From Woeseiaceae bacterium (GTDB lineage: Bacteria; Pseudomonadota; Gammaproteobacteria; Steroidobacterales; Woeseiaceae): a stretch of DNA of 35,008 nt. The notes beneath the pieces are model-generated. The model made no database searches, had not been told where the DNA came from, and saw only the letters and a program-made list of their open reading frames with translations. Below are positions 1 through 9,230 of this stretch, piece by piece. Numbering within the stretch: position 1 is the first letter of the stretch; the number at the start of each line of letters is the position of its first letter. Made by a program: the position numbers and the translations under genes. The stretch spans positions 1-35,008 of the forward strand of contig JAJFKR010000003.1 in NCBI GenBank assembly GCA_021773095.1, given 5' to 3'.

Positions 1-21
1 GTCGGAAAAGTGTCGGAAATG

Positions 22-57
22 AAAAAAGGGTTAACCAAGAAAATCGGCTAACCCTTT
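22..57 (-). terminator. Rho-independent terminator after tRNA-Arg
   Basis: On the minus strand a 9-bp perfect stem (AAAGGGTTA at 57-49 pairing with TAACCCTTT at 33-25) is followed by a run of T. It lies a few bases beyond the CCA end of the tRNA gene, so it most likely ends the tRNA transcript. Confidence 0.75.
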
Positions 58-64
58 GATTTTA

Positions 65-141
65 TGGCGCGCCCGGAGAGATTCGAACTCCCGACCACCT
101 GGTTCGAAGCCAGGTACTCTATCCAGCTGAGCTACGGGCGC
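65..141 (-). tRNA. tRNA-Arg (anticodon TCG), CCA encoded
   Basis: The minus strand folds as a complete cloverleaf. The acceptor stem is GCGCCCG/CGGGCGC, the anticodon stem is CCTGG/CCAGG with loop CTTCGAA (anticodon TCG, reading CGA), and the T arm is GGGAG-TTCGAAT-CTCTC. The discriminator base is G and the terminal CCA is encoded at 67-65, which is common in gammaproteobacteria. It may be cotranscribed with the small exported protein gene upstream on the same strand, and a terminator follows directly. Confidence 0.95.
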
Positions 142-229
142 ATAGTCAGGTGGCGTACGATACAGTATTTTCAAAGCGCTTGAAATGGTCGCCGGAAGAA
201 CATGAATAGCCCGGGCCACAAGGCGAATA

Positions 230-796
230 TCAGTGACTTTGACGTGTTCCGTGAATGCGATATACCTCGGTCCACTGTTCCTTGTCCTTCGACCACTCAA
301 GTTTCCATTCGAAACTGGCCTCGGTCATGTCAAAAAATGTGATTCGACCGAAAAATCCCTGCGGATTTTGAATGTCAGACAACATTACGATCTGCTCGTC
401 CGTTGACGTCGCCGTGAAACCCACCGGAGTCTTTGACAAGACCGTCAACCACGTCATGACCCATTGTTTTGTAGCGGGATTATAGATTCGCAGGTTCGTG
501 CCACGTTGGCGCTTGCTTTCGTCCTCAACAATTTCCGATATCGGTGGCGACGTGTAGTTATCGCGGATACCCCAACCGTCGAATGCCCAGTAGAAACCCC
601 AATCGGCACCTTTGGAGGGCTCCCAGGCGGAACCGTCTTGTGACAAGCCCTCCTCCGTCGTCGACCATTCGCCAATCAGTTTGCCGAAATGTGCGACCTC
701 AGGTGGCGCTCCAATCGCCAAACCATTCGGGCCAGCGGTGGCTGCACCGGAAATCAGGCAACCGGTCGTGACTAACGCTATCAAGATGGTCTTCAT
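230..796 (-). CDS. Small exported protein, DUF1579/lipocalin-like
   Basis: The protein has 188 residues and a clear Sec signal peptide of about 21 residues (a Lys near the N-terminus, a hydrophobic core, then Ala-Thr-Ala). The mature part starts with a phrase like HFGKLIGEWSTTEEG and is rich in alternating aromatic strands (WGFYWAF, FEWKLEWS). This resembles the exported DUF1579 or lipocalin-like proteins that form a small beta-barrel. The ATG at 796 is preceded by GGAG at a suitable distance. It is divergent from the TonB-dependent receptor, with 244 bp between them. No catalytic motif is visible and the ligand is unknown. The family call is tentative; that it is a real exported protein is well supported. 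Confidence 0.75.
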   Translation of the reverse strand: MKTILIALVTTGCLISGAATAGPNGLAIGAPPEVAHFGKLIGEWSTTEEGLSQDGSAWEPSKGADWGFYWAFDGWGIRDNYTSPPISEIVEDESKRQRGTNLRIYNPATKQWVMTWLTVLSKTPVGFTATSTDEQIVMLSDIQNPQGFFGRITFFDMTEASFEWKLEWSKDKEQWTEVYRIHGTRQSH

Positions 797-1040
797 AATC
801 GCTCCAGACTGCTCTTCATTTCACCCAGCAACGCGACATAAATCGTATTACGAAAAAGTATGCCGGTTGGATGCCATCAAGAGTAACAAAGTTCAAAATT
901 TTGATTCGACCTGCAGGATCGCGAGGTCGCTTGTACAGTCGGGTAGCACCGCAATAAGTTGCGGTATGTAAGTATAGAAAGAAAAGACTAGAATGGTAAG
1001 TTCGACGCAGAAATAGCCACCGAAAACAAAAGGATATCTC

Positions 1041-3152
1041 GTGTCCGACGAACCGGCCCGTGCGCTCCGTGCCGCAACAGCGCTTACCTTGTGTTCCACT
1101 CTTTTTGCCGTCAGCCCAGGCCTTGCACAGTCGGTTGATGACGATGAATCCTACATAGAGGAAATTATCGTTACGTCGCGTTACAGGGCTGAAAAATTGT
1201 CTGACGTACCCGACTCAATTACGGCATTTACAGCCGCTGCGATCGAACGACATCGTATAGAGCGCATCAACCGTGTTGCGTCATTGACCCCTAATCTGCG
1301 CTTTTCGGACGATCAGGAGGTGGGCGTCAGCACACTGGTTATTCGTGGTGTGCGGCAAAACCGCGGCACGGGGCAACCGCCCGTATCGTTTCGTATCGAT
1401 GGCGTCAGCGCGACCAACAACCTGCTGACAACCCAGGAGCTGTTCGATATCGAGAGTGTTGACGTACTGCGCGGTCCACAGGGCGCGTTGTACGGACGCA
1501 ATGCAATCGGCGGCGCAATACTGATTTCAACACCCAAACCTGTAACCAAACCGGAATACGGATTTCGACTCACTGCTGCACAAGGCCAGGATTATGCGCT
1601 CGCCGGCAGTGCGTCGGGCCCCATTTCGGACGAGGACCTGCTCTACCGGGTGTCGCTCCGGGTTCAGGACCGTGAAGGACAGCTTCGCAATACGTTTCTC
1701 GATAATCAGTTTGTTGACTACAAGAAATCCACAGCATTTCGCGGCCGCGTGTTGTACCGGGCCAGCGAAAACTTTTCCATAGACTTACGAGCGCAACTGC
1801 TGGACCAGGAAGGCGGATCGGGATACTTCATGCCGGGAAGCGAAGGCTTTCTGCCACTGCCCCCGCCTGCTGCACCGATTCTGTTTGGCAACCCAACCTA
1901 CGTCATTCAATCCAATCGTATCGGCGAGTCGTTCGTCGATTCGCGGGAAGTGTCGGCCAAGATTGATTACGACCTCGGCTGGGCCACGCTGACTTCGATC
2001 TCGTCATTTACCGATGTCGATTCCGGCAATGATCAGGATCTCGATCAGACCCTGTTTGAGGCCATCGACATTATAGTGATCGACAAATCTGAGACCTTCG
2101 CTCAGGAACTTCGACTGGTGTCGAACTCCGATGACGCATTTCGATGGGCGGCTGGCGTGCAGTACTTCACCCAGGACCGGTTCCGTTCACTGGCCACGAC
2201 CTTCCTCGGTTTTCCTGTCCCGCCTGCGGCACAGGATTTGAGGCTTGAGAACTTCGCCGCGTTCGGCAACTTCAGTTATGACTTGAGAGACGATCTCGAA
2301 CTCACGCTCGCTTTTCGTTACGACGAGGAAACGCCGAAAGATACAACGCAGGGCAGAAGTGCAACTTTCAACGAATTACAACCAAAAGCGAGTCTTGCTT
2401 ACAGCTTCCGTGAGGGACTGCTCGGCTACGTCACTGTTGGCAAGGGTTTTCGCGCAGGTGGCTTCAACAACCTGGCACCGGGCAGTAATTTCATGCCGGG
2501 CTTCGACAAAGAATCACTGATTAGTTACGAAACCGGCCTGAAAGGCACGGCATTTAGCGGCCGCATGCGGGCGGGCATTTCAATATTTCTCATCGACTAC
2601 ACCGACCAGCAATACTTCCTGTTCGACCAGACCGGTACGCAAGCCAACATTAATGTGAAGAAGAGTGAAATCACGGGCGGTGAAATCGAGATCACAGCGC
2701 TGCCGGTTGATTCATTGCAGCTCAATTTCGGATTCGGCTTTACCGAAAGCGAAATAAAGGAATACGAAGACATTCCGGGAGTCCTCGTACCGGCCAGCGA
2801 GATCCTCGGCCGCAATGTTCCGGGCGCCCCGGTGTGGAGTTTGAATCTTGCCGCGCAACACACGTTGCGGTTGCCAAACGACTTGCATCTTGTCAGCCGC
2901 ATCGACTTCGAACATCGCGACAAAACCTACTGGACGCTCGACAACCTCGATATTCAGCCTGCCTACGATCTGACCAATCTCAGCGTGGCGCTCGAAGGTG
3001 AACACTGGACGACACGTTTGTACGTCAACAATCTGTTCGACGAGGAATACATCGAATGGTTCTTCGCCGCGCGCTTTATCGGCTTGCCAGCTGATATCGC
3101 GTGGCCCAGCAAGCCACGACAGGCGGGACTGGAGTTTTCGTTCCGGTATTAG
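1041..3152 (+). CDS. TonB-dependent outer-membrane receptor
   Basis: This is a 703-residue active transporter of the outer membrane, energised by TonB-ExbBD. The start is GTG at 1041 with an AAGGA ribosome site just upstream, followed by a signal peptide ending near Leu-Ala-Gln. A TonB-box-like segment (EEIIVTSRYRAEKL, about residues 40-53) leads into a plug domain with VASLTPNLRF, VLRGPQGALYGRNAIGG and related plug motifs. The rest is a 22-strand barrel that ends in an aromatic residue (FSFRY), as needed for BAM insertion. The motifs match the subgroup common in oligotrophic proteobacteria that take up sugars, sterols or other organic nutrients. The substrate cannot be read from the sequence. 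The stop lies 14 bp before trhP, so the two may share a transcript. Confidence 0.93.
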   Translation: MSDEPARALRAATALTLCSTLFAVSPGLAQSVDDDESYIEEIIVTSRYRAEKLSDVPDSITAFTAAAIERHRIERINRVASLTPNLRFSDDQEVGVSTLVIRGVRQNRGTGQPPVSFRIDGVSATNNLLTTQELFDIESVDVLRGPQGALYGRNAIGGAILISTPKPVTKPEYGFRLTAAQGQDYALAGSASGPISDEDLLYRVSLRVQDREGQLRNTFLDNQFVDYKKSTAFRGRVLYRASENFSIDLRAQLLDQEGGSGYFMPGSEGFLPLPPPAAPILFGNPTYVIQSNRIGESFVDSREVSAKIDYDLGWATLTSISSFTDVDSGNDQDLDQTLFEAIDIIVIDKSETFAQELRLVSNSDDAFRWAAGVQYFTQDRFRSLATTFLGFPVPPAAQDLRLENFAAFGNFSYDLRDDLELTLAFRYDEETPKDTTQGRSATFNELQPKASLAYSFREGLLGYVTVGKGFRAGGFNNLAPGSNFMPGFDKESLISYETGLKGTAFSGRMRAGISIFLIDYTDQQYFLFDQTGTQANINVKKSEITGGEIEITALPVDSLQLNFGFGFTESEIKEYEDIPGVLVPASEILGRNVPGAPVWSLNLAAQHTLRLPNDLHLVSRIDFEHRDKTYWTLDNLDIQPAYDLTNLSVALEGEHWTTRLYVNNLFDEEYIEWFFAARFIGLPADIAWPSKPRQAGLEFSFRY

Positions 3153-3166
3153 TGCACAATCCGGGA

Positions 3167-4447
3167 ATGAAAAAGCCTGAACTCCTGTCGCCTGCCGGCA
3201 CACTCAAGAATATGCGCTATGCCTTCCGCTATGGCGCGGATGCCGTGTATGCCGGTCAACCCCGATACAGCCTGCGTGTGCGCAACAACGAGTTCAGCAA
3301 AGAAGAGGTGTTGGGCCAGGGAATCGAAGAGGCGCATGCGGCAGGCAAGCTGTTTTTCCTCGCCAGTAATATCGCAGCGCACAACAACAAACTCAAAAAT
3401 TATCTTCGCGACCTCGAGCCCATTATCGAAATGGGTCCCGATGCGCTGATCATGTCAGACCCCGGACTGATTATGATGGTGCGTGAGCGCTGGCCGGATG
3501 TGCCCATACACCTGTCCGTGCAATCCAATGTCGTCAACTACGCGGCGGTGAAGTTCTGGCAAAAACTCGGAATTAGTCGAATTATTTTATCGCGAGAGCT
3601 GTCCCTCAAGGAAGTCGGACAGATTCGCGAAGAGTGTCCCGACATCGAACTGGAAGTTTTCGTCCACGGCGCGCTTTGTATCGCCTACTCCGGGCGCTGC
3701 CTGCTATCCGGTTACATGTCGCATCGCGATTCCAACCAGGGTGCCTGCACCAATACCTGTCGCTGGAAATACGACGTCAAGGACGCTCGCGAGACCAGTA
3801 CCGGCGACGTGGTACCCATCGCGCTGCTGGAAGAAGAGACCCGCCCTGGAGAGTTAATGCCGGCGTTTGAAGACGAGCACGGCACCTACATCATGAACTC
3901 CAAGGACCTGCGAGCGGTGCAACACGTACACGAGCTGGCCTCTTTGGGCATCGATTCGCTCAAGATCGAAGGCCGCACCAAATCGGCCTACTACACCGCG
4001 CGGACGACGCAGGTTTATCACCGCGCAATAGAAGACGCCGCCGCGGGCCGGCCATTCGATATGGGAATGATGGACGAGCTGGAAGGCCTTTCGAATCGCG
4101 GTTACACCGAAGGTTTTTATCGACGTCATCCGCCGGGTGAGTTTCAAAATTACGAACGCGGTGCGTCACGCTCGGATCGTCAGCAAGTGGTGGGTGAAGT
4201 GCAGGCCGTTGACAACGACTGGCTGGACGTTGACGTCAAGAACCGCTTTGAGACAGGCGATTTGATGGAGCTCATCACACCCAAGGGCAACCTGACCTTC
4301 GAGCTGACTGACATTGTCAATCAAAACGGTGCGGCAATGGATGCAGCGGCGGGATCCGGGCGCGTTGTGAAGATCCCGGTTCCACAAGCCGTTGATCCTT
4401 CCACGATCGATGAGTTCGCGATGCTCGTCCGCTATTTGCCCGGCTAG
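3167..4447 (+). CDS. trhP: tRNA hydroxylation protein P (peptidase U32 family, YegQ-like)
   Basis: The product is a U32-family protein of 426 residues. In E. coli, YegQ/TrhP works with prephenate to make 5-hydroxyuridine at tRNA position 34, and this protein is very close to that subgroup. The N-terminus PELLSPAGTLKNMRYA-(F)RYGADAVYAG is the family opening. The U32 signature near residues 162-182 contains VFVHGALC, then SGRCLLSGY and a cysteine pair in GACTNTCRW. These Cys positions fit the proposed metal-cluster-binding set. I chose ATG 3167 because it lies 14 bp past the receptor stop and gives the canonical N-terminus; an upstream in-frame ATG at 3101 would lie inside the receptor gene. 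E. coli YegQ is slightly longer at 453 residues. Confidence 0.9.
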   Translation: MKKPELLSPAGTLKNMRYAFRYGADAVYAGQPRYSLRVRNNEFSKEEVLGQGIEEAHAAGKLFFLASNIAAHNNKLKNYLRDLEPIIEMGPDALIMSDPGLIMMVRERWPDVPIHLSVQSNVVNYAAVKFWQKLGISRIILSRELSLKEVGQIREECPDIELEVFVHGALCIAYSGRCLLSGYMSHRDSNQGACTNTCRWKYDVKDARETSTGDVVPIALLEEETRPGELMPAFEDEHGTYIMNSKDLRAVQHVHELASLGIDSLKIEGRTKSAYYTARTTQVYHRAIEDAAAGRPFDMGMMDELEGLSNRGYTEGFYRRHPPGEFQNYERGASRSDRQQVVGEVQAVDNDWLDVDVKNRFETGDLMELITPKGNLTFELTDIVNQNGAAMDAAAGSGRVVKIPVPQAVDPSTIDEFAMLVRYLPG

Positions 4448-5889
4448 GACGAAGATGTCCGGCTGACGTGCTGTCCCAGCCACTGAATGGCATCTTCCGT
4501 TTTTTCAGTCCACGGGTGACCGTAACTCAGGCGAATATAATTCTTGTAGCACGCACAGGGTGAAAATATCTGGCCCGGTGCGATACTGATTCCTGCGCCT
4601 ATAGCCTCGTCGAATAATTGCTGCGCATTTATTTTTTTCGGCAATTCAAGCCACAGAACAGAACCCCCTACCGGCCTCGAAGTACGAGTTTCAGCCGGAA
4701 AGTGCTCGGCCACCAGAGCCCGCATGCGCTCCGCATTTCGCTGCAACACAGGTCTAAGTGTCTTCAAATGGCGGCTGTAATCTCCCGATGCAAGAAATTC
4801 CGCGAGCGTGAGCTGCTGTAGTAACCCGGACGAGCAAGAGAACGCGCGCTTAAGTCGTGCAACCTCGTCGATATCGTGACTCGAAACGACCCAGCCAATT
4901 CGATAACCGGAAGCGGCTGTTTTTGAGAACGAACCACAGGTGAGGATTCGGGCCTTGCTGCCCAGAAACTGTGCCGGTACCGGGCGTTGGCCGTCGAAGA
5001 GCAGATCGCCGTAAACATCATCCTCGATTAAAGCGACATCGTATTCCTCAAGCAAGCGCACCAGCCTTTCGCGATCAACGCCTGGCATTGTCACGCCGAG
5101 GGGATTACCCAAGGTCGTCGAGAACATGCAGGCCTTAACCGGGTGATTTTGAAAAGTTCGCTCCAGTTCCGAGATCTCCACTCCTTCTTCAGGGCAGGTC
5201 TCTACCTCGACCGCAAGCATGCCGAGACTGTCAATGAGTTCCAACATGCCGTGATAAGTCGGTGTTTCAACAGCGACAACGTCGCCTTTGGACGCCACAG
5301 CCGTCAATGCCAGCAGCAGTGCTTCCTGCCCACCGTTGGTTATGCAGATTTCATCGGGCTCAACCTGCGCTCCGACCGTATCAAGGTAGTGATAAGCGAT
5401 CTGTCGTCGCAGTGATGGCTCACCCAGGGTCGATGCGTATCCCAGACTGCGCTCTTCGGCTCTGGCCATGATTCTTTTCATAGTGCGGTGCAAGGTTTTG
5501 GCGGCGGGTTTGGCCATCGACGGGTTGGCGATTCCAAGTGGCACGAGATCCGGATTATTAATGCCGTCGTAGACACGTTCCATCAATGAGCGACAACCCA
5601 GCGGAACCGGTTTCAGCGCCGCTGTACGGATCGGGCGAACGATGTCATTGGCAGCACGGTGGCGAACATAAAAACCTGATTGCGGCCGTGATTCGACGCG
5701 CCGGCCGCGCTCAAGTTCGATGTAAGCCTGTCGGACTGTCGGGATACTGACTCCGGCTGTTTTGCTCATTTTTCGGAGAGATGGCAGCCGATCGCCCGGG
5801 AGCAGCGTCCCGGTATCCATATTTTCAGTAATTAATTCAATCACTTGACGGTAAAGAAATGTGTCGTTCTGTTTATCGACGTTCAGCAT
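4444..5889 (-). CDS. MocR/PdxR-type regulator (GntR HTH fused to aminotransferase domain)
   Basis: The 481-residue protein has an N-terminal GntR winged helix (residues 5-75: YRQVIELI, LLPGDRLPSLRKMSK, SIPTVRQAYIELE). A short linker leads to a fold-type I aminotransferase domain. The PLP lysine is in the segment GSFSKTAASGYRIGW near residue 325, and the upstream DDVYGD aspartate motif is intact. Such proteins sense PLP-linked ligands and regulate neighbouring genes. This one is divergent from a small ORF and an EamA transporter, a common MocR partner, so it probably controls that export or import gene. Its stop overlaps the trhP stop on the other strand by 4 bp. AACTGTA repeats near its own start may be its operator. 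Confidence 0.88.
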   Translation of the reverse strand: MLNVDKQNDTFLYRQVIELITENMDTGTLLPGDRLPSLRKMSKTAGVSIPTVRQAYIELERGRRVESRPQSGFYVRHRAANDIVRPIRTAALKPVPLGCRSLMERVYDGINNPDLVPLGIANPSMAKPAAKTLHRTMKRIMARAEERSLGYASTLGEPSLRRQIAYHYLDTVGAQVEPDEICITNGGQEALLLALTAVASKGDVVAVETPTYHGMLELIDSLGMLAVEVETCPEEGVEISELERTFQNHPVKACMFSTTLGNPLGVTMPGVDRERLVRLLEEYDVALIEDDVYGDLLFDGQRPVPAQFLGSKARILTCGSFSKTAASGYRIGWVVSSHDIDEVARLKRAFSCSSGLLQQLTLAEFLASGDYSRHLKTLRPVLQRNAERMRALVAEHFPAETRTSRPVGGSVLWLELPKKINAQQLFDEAIGAGISIAPGQIFSPCACYKNYIRLSYGHPWTEKTEDAIQWLGQHVSRTSSS

Positions 5890-5921
5890 AACTGTACAGG
5901 TCTTATTTCTGAAAAACTGTA
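5890..5921. promoter_or_regulatory. Possible MocR operator: direct repeats
   Basis: AACTGTA occurs at 5890-5896 and again at 5915-5921, 25 bp apart in the same orientation. The first copy abuts the regulator's own start codon. Known MocR regulators bind direct repeats in divergent promoters, so the placement suits autoregulation plus control of the divergent operon. No binding evidence exists here, and two 7-bp copies can arise by chance. Confidence 0.3.
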
Positions 5922-5986
5922 TCTGTTATATCACCAAAAAATCCGTAAAGTCAACTCCAGATGTGAACAGACCGGAGGCAACCATC

Positions 5987-6181
5987 ATGCGTTCAAACAA
6001 TCAATACAATCTTGAAAGTCGTTCGCCGCGATTCAATTTGTCGGTTCACCATCCTTCGAGATGGAGCCTTCTGGTGGACCATGTATTGGCATCACCCATG
6101 CGGCTGCACCGTTTCCGAAACCTGAGCCGACAAATAGTCGAAGACACGATGCGCGAGAAATACTGCGGGAGACGCAAATGA
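5987..6181 (+). CDS. Small ORF translationally coupled to EamA transporter
   Basis: This ORF encodes 64 residues, starting at ATG 5987 with a strong GGAGG site at 5974-5978, eight bases upstream. It ends in an ATGA overlap with the transporter gene (ATG 6178, TGA 6179-6181). The product is basic (about a quarter Arg, Lys and His), has no signal peptide or membrane segment, and includes the stretch SLLVDHVLASPMRLHRF. I do not recognise a family. It may be a genuine small protein or a leader ORF that couples translation to the transporter. The ribosome site and the overlap are seen directly; the function is unknown. Confidence 0.5.
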   Translation: MRSNNQYNLESRSPRFNLSVHHPSRWSLLVDHVLASPMRLHRFRNLSRQIVEDTMREKYCGRRK

Positions 6182-7128
6182 GCAACAGCACACTTTACGG
6201 GTTGGCGGTACTGATCTGGGGATCCACCTGGTTCGCTATTGAGTTCCAGCTGGGTGTTGTCGCACCCGAGGTATCGCTGGTGTATCGCTACGGTGCCGCA
6301 TCGCTGTTGCTGTTTGCATGGAGCCGCTACCGCGGCCAGAGCCTCAGTTTTCCATTACGAAACCACGTCTCGTTCGCACTACTCGGACTCTTGTTATTCG
6401 GTGTAAATTACATCCTGTCCTATCGCTCGATGTTTTATATTACTTCAGCACTCGCCGCGATCGCGTTCTCGTCCATGGTGTGGATGAACATCATCAATGC
6501 ACGGCTGTTTTTCGGCATCAAGGCCGGACGCGGTGTTTTGTTCGGCGCCCTGCTCGGCGCGATTGGCATGTTTTTCCTGTTCGCACCGGAAATTCGGGAA
6601 GTCTCATTCACAGACACCGTATTCCTGGGCTCCTTCATTGCAGTGCTTAGCGCATTTGTTGCCTCACTCGGCAACATGGTCTCGCAGGCAACGCAGAAGG
6701 AAAAACTGCCGGTCGTGCAAACGAATGCGTGGGGCATGTTTTACGGCGCTGTGTTCATCGCCATCATTGCGCTCTTCAATGGCCAGGAGTTTAACTTCGA
6801 ATGGACCGTGGCCTATGTCAGTTCGCTGGCGTACCTGACAATTTTCGGGTCCATTGTCGCGTTTGGCGCTTACCTGACCCTGCTCGGTCGAATCGGTGCA
6901 CACAAAGCCGGTTATGCAACGATCATGTTCCCGGTTGTAGCCCTCGTGTTATCAGCCCTGTTCGAAGGGCTCGAAATCAATGCGACTATTATCATCGGAA
7001 CTACCTTTGTGCTCGCCGGTAACCTGTTCGTACTGAAGACGCGTCGACAAAGTTTGAGCGATGGTCAGATCGTCAGCCAAGCACAGCGCCCTTGCTTTGC
7101 TACCGAAGTGAAGGTGGGGAACAACTAA
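6178..7128 (+). CDS. EamA/DMT-family transporter
   Basis: The 316-residue integral membrane protein has about ten hydrophobic helices and two internally related EamA halves. The first begins YGLAVLIWGSTWFAIEFQLG and the second begins after about residue 145. The WGSTWF motif in helix 1 is typical of drug/metabolite transporters, which often export amino acids or metabolites. The start at ATG 6178 has GGAG six bases upstream and overlaps the stop of the small ORF. A longer in-frame reading from 6061 adds a hydrophilic extension with no ribosome site, so I rejected it. The divergent MocR-type regulator suggests control by an amino-acid- or PLP-linked signal. Confidence 0.88.
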   Translation: MSNSTLYGLAVLIWGSTWFAIEFQLGVVAPEVSLVYRYGAASLLLFAWSRYRGQSLSFPLRNHVSFALLGLLLFGVNYILSYRSMFYITSALAAIAFSSMVWMNIINARLFFGIKAGRGVLFGALLGAIGMFFLFAPEIREVSFTDTVFLGSFIAVLSAFVASLGNMVSQATQKEKLPVVQTNAWGMFYGAVFIAIIALFNGQEFNFEWTVAYVSSLAYLTIFGSIVAFGAYLTLLGRIGAHKAGYATIMFPVVALVLSALFEGLEINATIIIGTTFVLAGNLFVLKTRRQSLSDGQIVSQAQRPCFATEVKVGNN

Positions 7129-7239
7129 ACGTCAATCGGCAATGGCCGGGATTTTTCGCGTACACAGCGCCCTATATCGCAATTTCCCTGCTAGGATTAG
7201 GCGTATGAACCCTGAGCGCTCACCAGGAGGCATACACGG

Positions 7240-9192
7240 TTGAAGCACCGCATCAGAAATCTGGTGCGGGAACTTCGCAGCCGCAGCGTGTTTCGCACGA
7301 TGGTCGCGTATTCCGTCGCGGCCTGGATGCTGCTGCAGGTCGCCGATGTCACCTTCGACCGACTACCGATACCCGACAACGCGATGACGGTACTCATCGT
7401 GCTCGTGATCGCAGGCTTTCCGGTCGCATTTATCCTGGCATGGGCGTACGAGATTACGTTGCGCGGCATTGTTCGCCACGAAGAGACTGCCGGCGGCGCA
7501 CCACGACTCGCGTTCTTACCATATGTCACGATCGTAGTCGTTTTGACCCTTGGCGGCGGTAGTCTTTTATATTACGTATCGCAAAATTACTGGGAGCCGT
7601 CGCGACGATCCATCGCCGTGCTGCCTTTCACCAATAACACCGATGAAGCGGATACGGACTATCTCAGCGATGGTCTGACCGAAGAAATCCAAAGCCTGAT
7701 CGTGCGCCTGAATGAGTTTCGGGTTGTCGCACTAAGTACAACCTGGCAACTGAAAGACACCGTCATGGACGTTGCATCCGTTGCCCAGCAGCTGGGCGCA
7801 GAAGTTGTACTGACCGGCAGTGTGCGTCGATACCGCAACCAGGTGTCGATAACCGCGCGCCTCATCGACGGTGACAACGGCAGCGAATTGTGGTCAGAAA
7901 AATACGATCGGGAATTATCCGATATCTACGCAATCCAGGAAGACATCGCCCGCCATGTGGCTCGAGCGCTGCACGTCGTGCTCCCCGTTGCCGCTGACCG
8001 GCGACTAAAACGTCTTGGGACACGAAACGTCGACGCGTACGACACCTACCTTCGCGGCATTGATTTTCTGCGAGTACCACCAGACGAAACGTCTTTGCTG
8101 CTGGCAGAGGGCCTGTTGAGGGAGTCGCTGGCCATCGACCCCGAATTTGCCAACGCACACGCGGCGATGTGTGAAAAACACCTGGCTGGTTACAAACTGT
8201 CTCGCGACCCCGGCCGTTTTGGTCGCGCCGAGCAAGCGTGTCAGCAGGCGTTAGAGCTGGACGTGGACTCAGCCAGCGTGCGACTGGCGCTCGGCAGGCT
8301 CTACAATGCATCGGGTAAACATCAAAATGCGCTTCACGAGTTCGAAGAAGCACTCAACGACAATTCCAATATCGCCGATATTTACATTGGGCTTTCCGAA
8401 ACCTGGATCGCGCTCGACCGTTACGAGGACGCAGAATCGAATTTGCGCCTCGCCATCGAGACCGATGTCAGTTATTGGGCGAGCTTCAATGCGATGGGCA
8501 ACTTCCTGCTCGACCGGGGCCGCTTCATCGAAGCCGCAGAGTTTTACCAGATGTTCGTCAACCGCTCGGACAATGACGCTCAGGCACTGAACAACCTCGG
8601 CGCGGCGTATTACCTGGCTGGCGAGTTCAGGAAAGCGGCGACTACATGGGATGAATCCCTGCTTATCCGACCAACACGCAGCGCCTATTCGAACACGGGC
8701 TCCATGTACTATTACGTCGGTGAGTTCGAGCGTGCGGCTGACCGCTATGCCATGGCAGTCAACCTGGCACCGAATGACTATCAGCTGTGGGGCAATCTGG
8801 CGGATGCCTATTCTTTTGGTGAAACCAAGAAGTCGGCGGCCGGCGTCGCCTATAAACGTGCCATCGAACTGGCTGAGCAACTTCTGGCGATCAACGAGAA
8901 CGACACCGATGCACTGTCGGATGTGGCTTATTATTATTCTCGCATCGACAAACGTGAAAAAGCGGCAGAGATCGATGCCAGGGCGCGCAGTCAGGCACCG
9001 AACGATATGTACGTGCACTATAACAGCGCACTGATCCATGCAGGTTCGGGGGAGACTGACGTCGCTCTGACAGCGCTCGAGCGTGCTATCGAACTGGAGT
9101 ACCAGCGAGAACTGTTACCACACGATCCAGTGCTCGCAAATCTCAGAGAAGAGGAGCGATTCATTCGTCTGGTATCAAACAGCAGCCAGTAA
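7240..9192 (+). CDS. Membrane protein with TolB-like domain and TPR repeats
   Basis: The start is TTG at 7240, with an ideal AGGAGG at 7225-7230. The 650-residue protein has three likely membrane helices (about residues 18-40, 48-74 and 92-115). Next is a domain of about 130 residues beginning SIAVLPFTNN and running through GLTEEIQSLIVRL and VLTGSVRRYRNQVSITARLID. This is the TolB-N/FlgO-like module often seen behind adenylate cyclase or wHTH sensors. From about residue 265 to the end are many TPR units (for example AYYLAGEFRKAATTWDESL and SMYYYVGEFERAADRYAMAV). There is no cyclase or HTH domain, so it is probably a scaffold or sensor. Its TAA overlaps an ATG at 9192, and the next two genes follow closely on the same strand. 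Confidence 0.82.
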   Translation: MKHRIRNLVRELRSRSVFRTMVAYSVAAWMLLQVADVTFDRLPIPDNAMTVLIVLVIAGFPVAFILAWAYEITLRGIVRHEETAGGAPRLAFLPYVTIVVVLTLGGGSLLYYVSQNYWEPSRRSIAVLPFTNNTDEADTDYLSDGLTEEIQSLIVRLNEFRVVALSTTWQLKDTVMDVASVAQQLGAEVVLTGSVRRYRNQVSITARLIDGDNGSELWSEKYDRELSDIYAIQEDIARHVARALHVVLPVAADRRLKRLGTRNVDAYDTYLRGIDFLRVPPDETSLLLAEGLLRESLAIDPEFANAHAAMCEKHLAGYKLSRDPGRFGRAEQACQQALELDVDSASVRLALGRLYNASGKHQNALHEFEEALNDNSNIADIYIGLSETWIALDRYEDAESNLRLAIETDVSYWASFNAMGNFLLDRGRFIEAAEFYQMFVNRSDNDAQALNNLGAAYYLAGEFRKAATTWDESLLIRPTRSAYSNTGSMYYYVGEFERAADRYAMAVNLAPNDYQLWGNLADAYSFGETKKSAAGVAYKRAIELAEQLLAINENDTDALSDVAYYYSRIDKREKAAEIDARARSQAPNDMYVHYNSALIHAGSGETDVALTALERAIELEYQRELLPHDPVLANLREEERFIRLVSNSSQ

Positions 9193-9230
9193 TGACTGAA
9201 AAACTAAAAACAATAAATAGGGAGAATACA

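Noticed and set aside
2712..3203. 163-residue minus-strand frame inside the TonB receptor
   Set aside because: Lies fully antisense to a well-supported gene, with no ribosome site and no recognisable motif.
7137..7156. Weak hairpin CGGC-AATG-GCCG followed by T run after the EamA gene
   Set aside because: Four-base-pair stem is too weak to call a terminator with confidence.
8269..9039. 256-residue minus-strand frame inside the TPR gene
   Set aside because: A long open frame antisense to TPR codons; no motif and no start signal.
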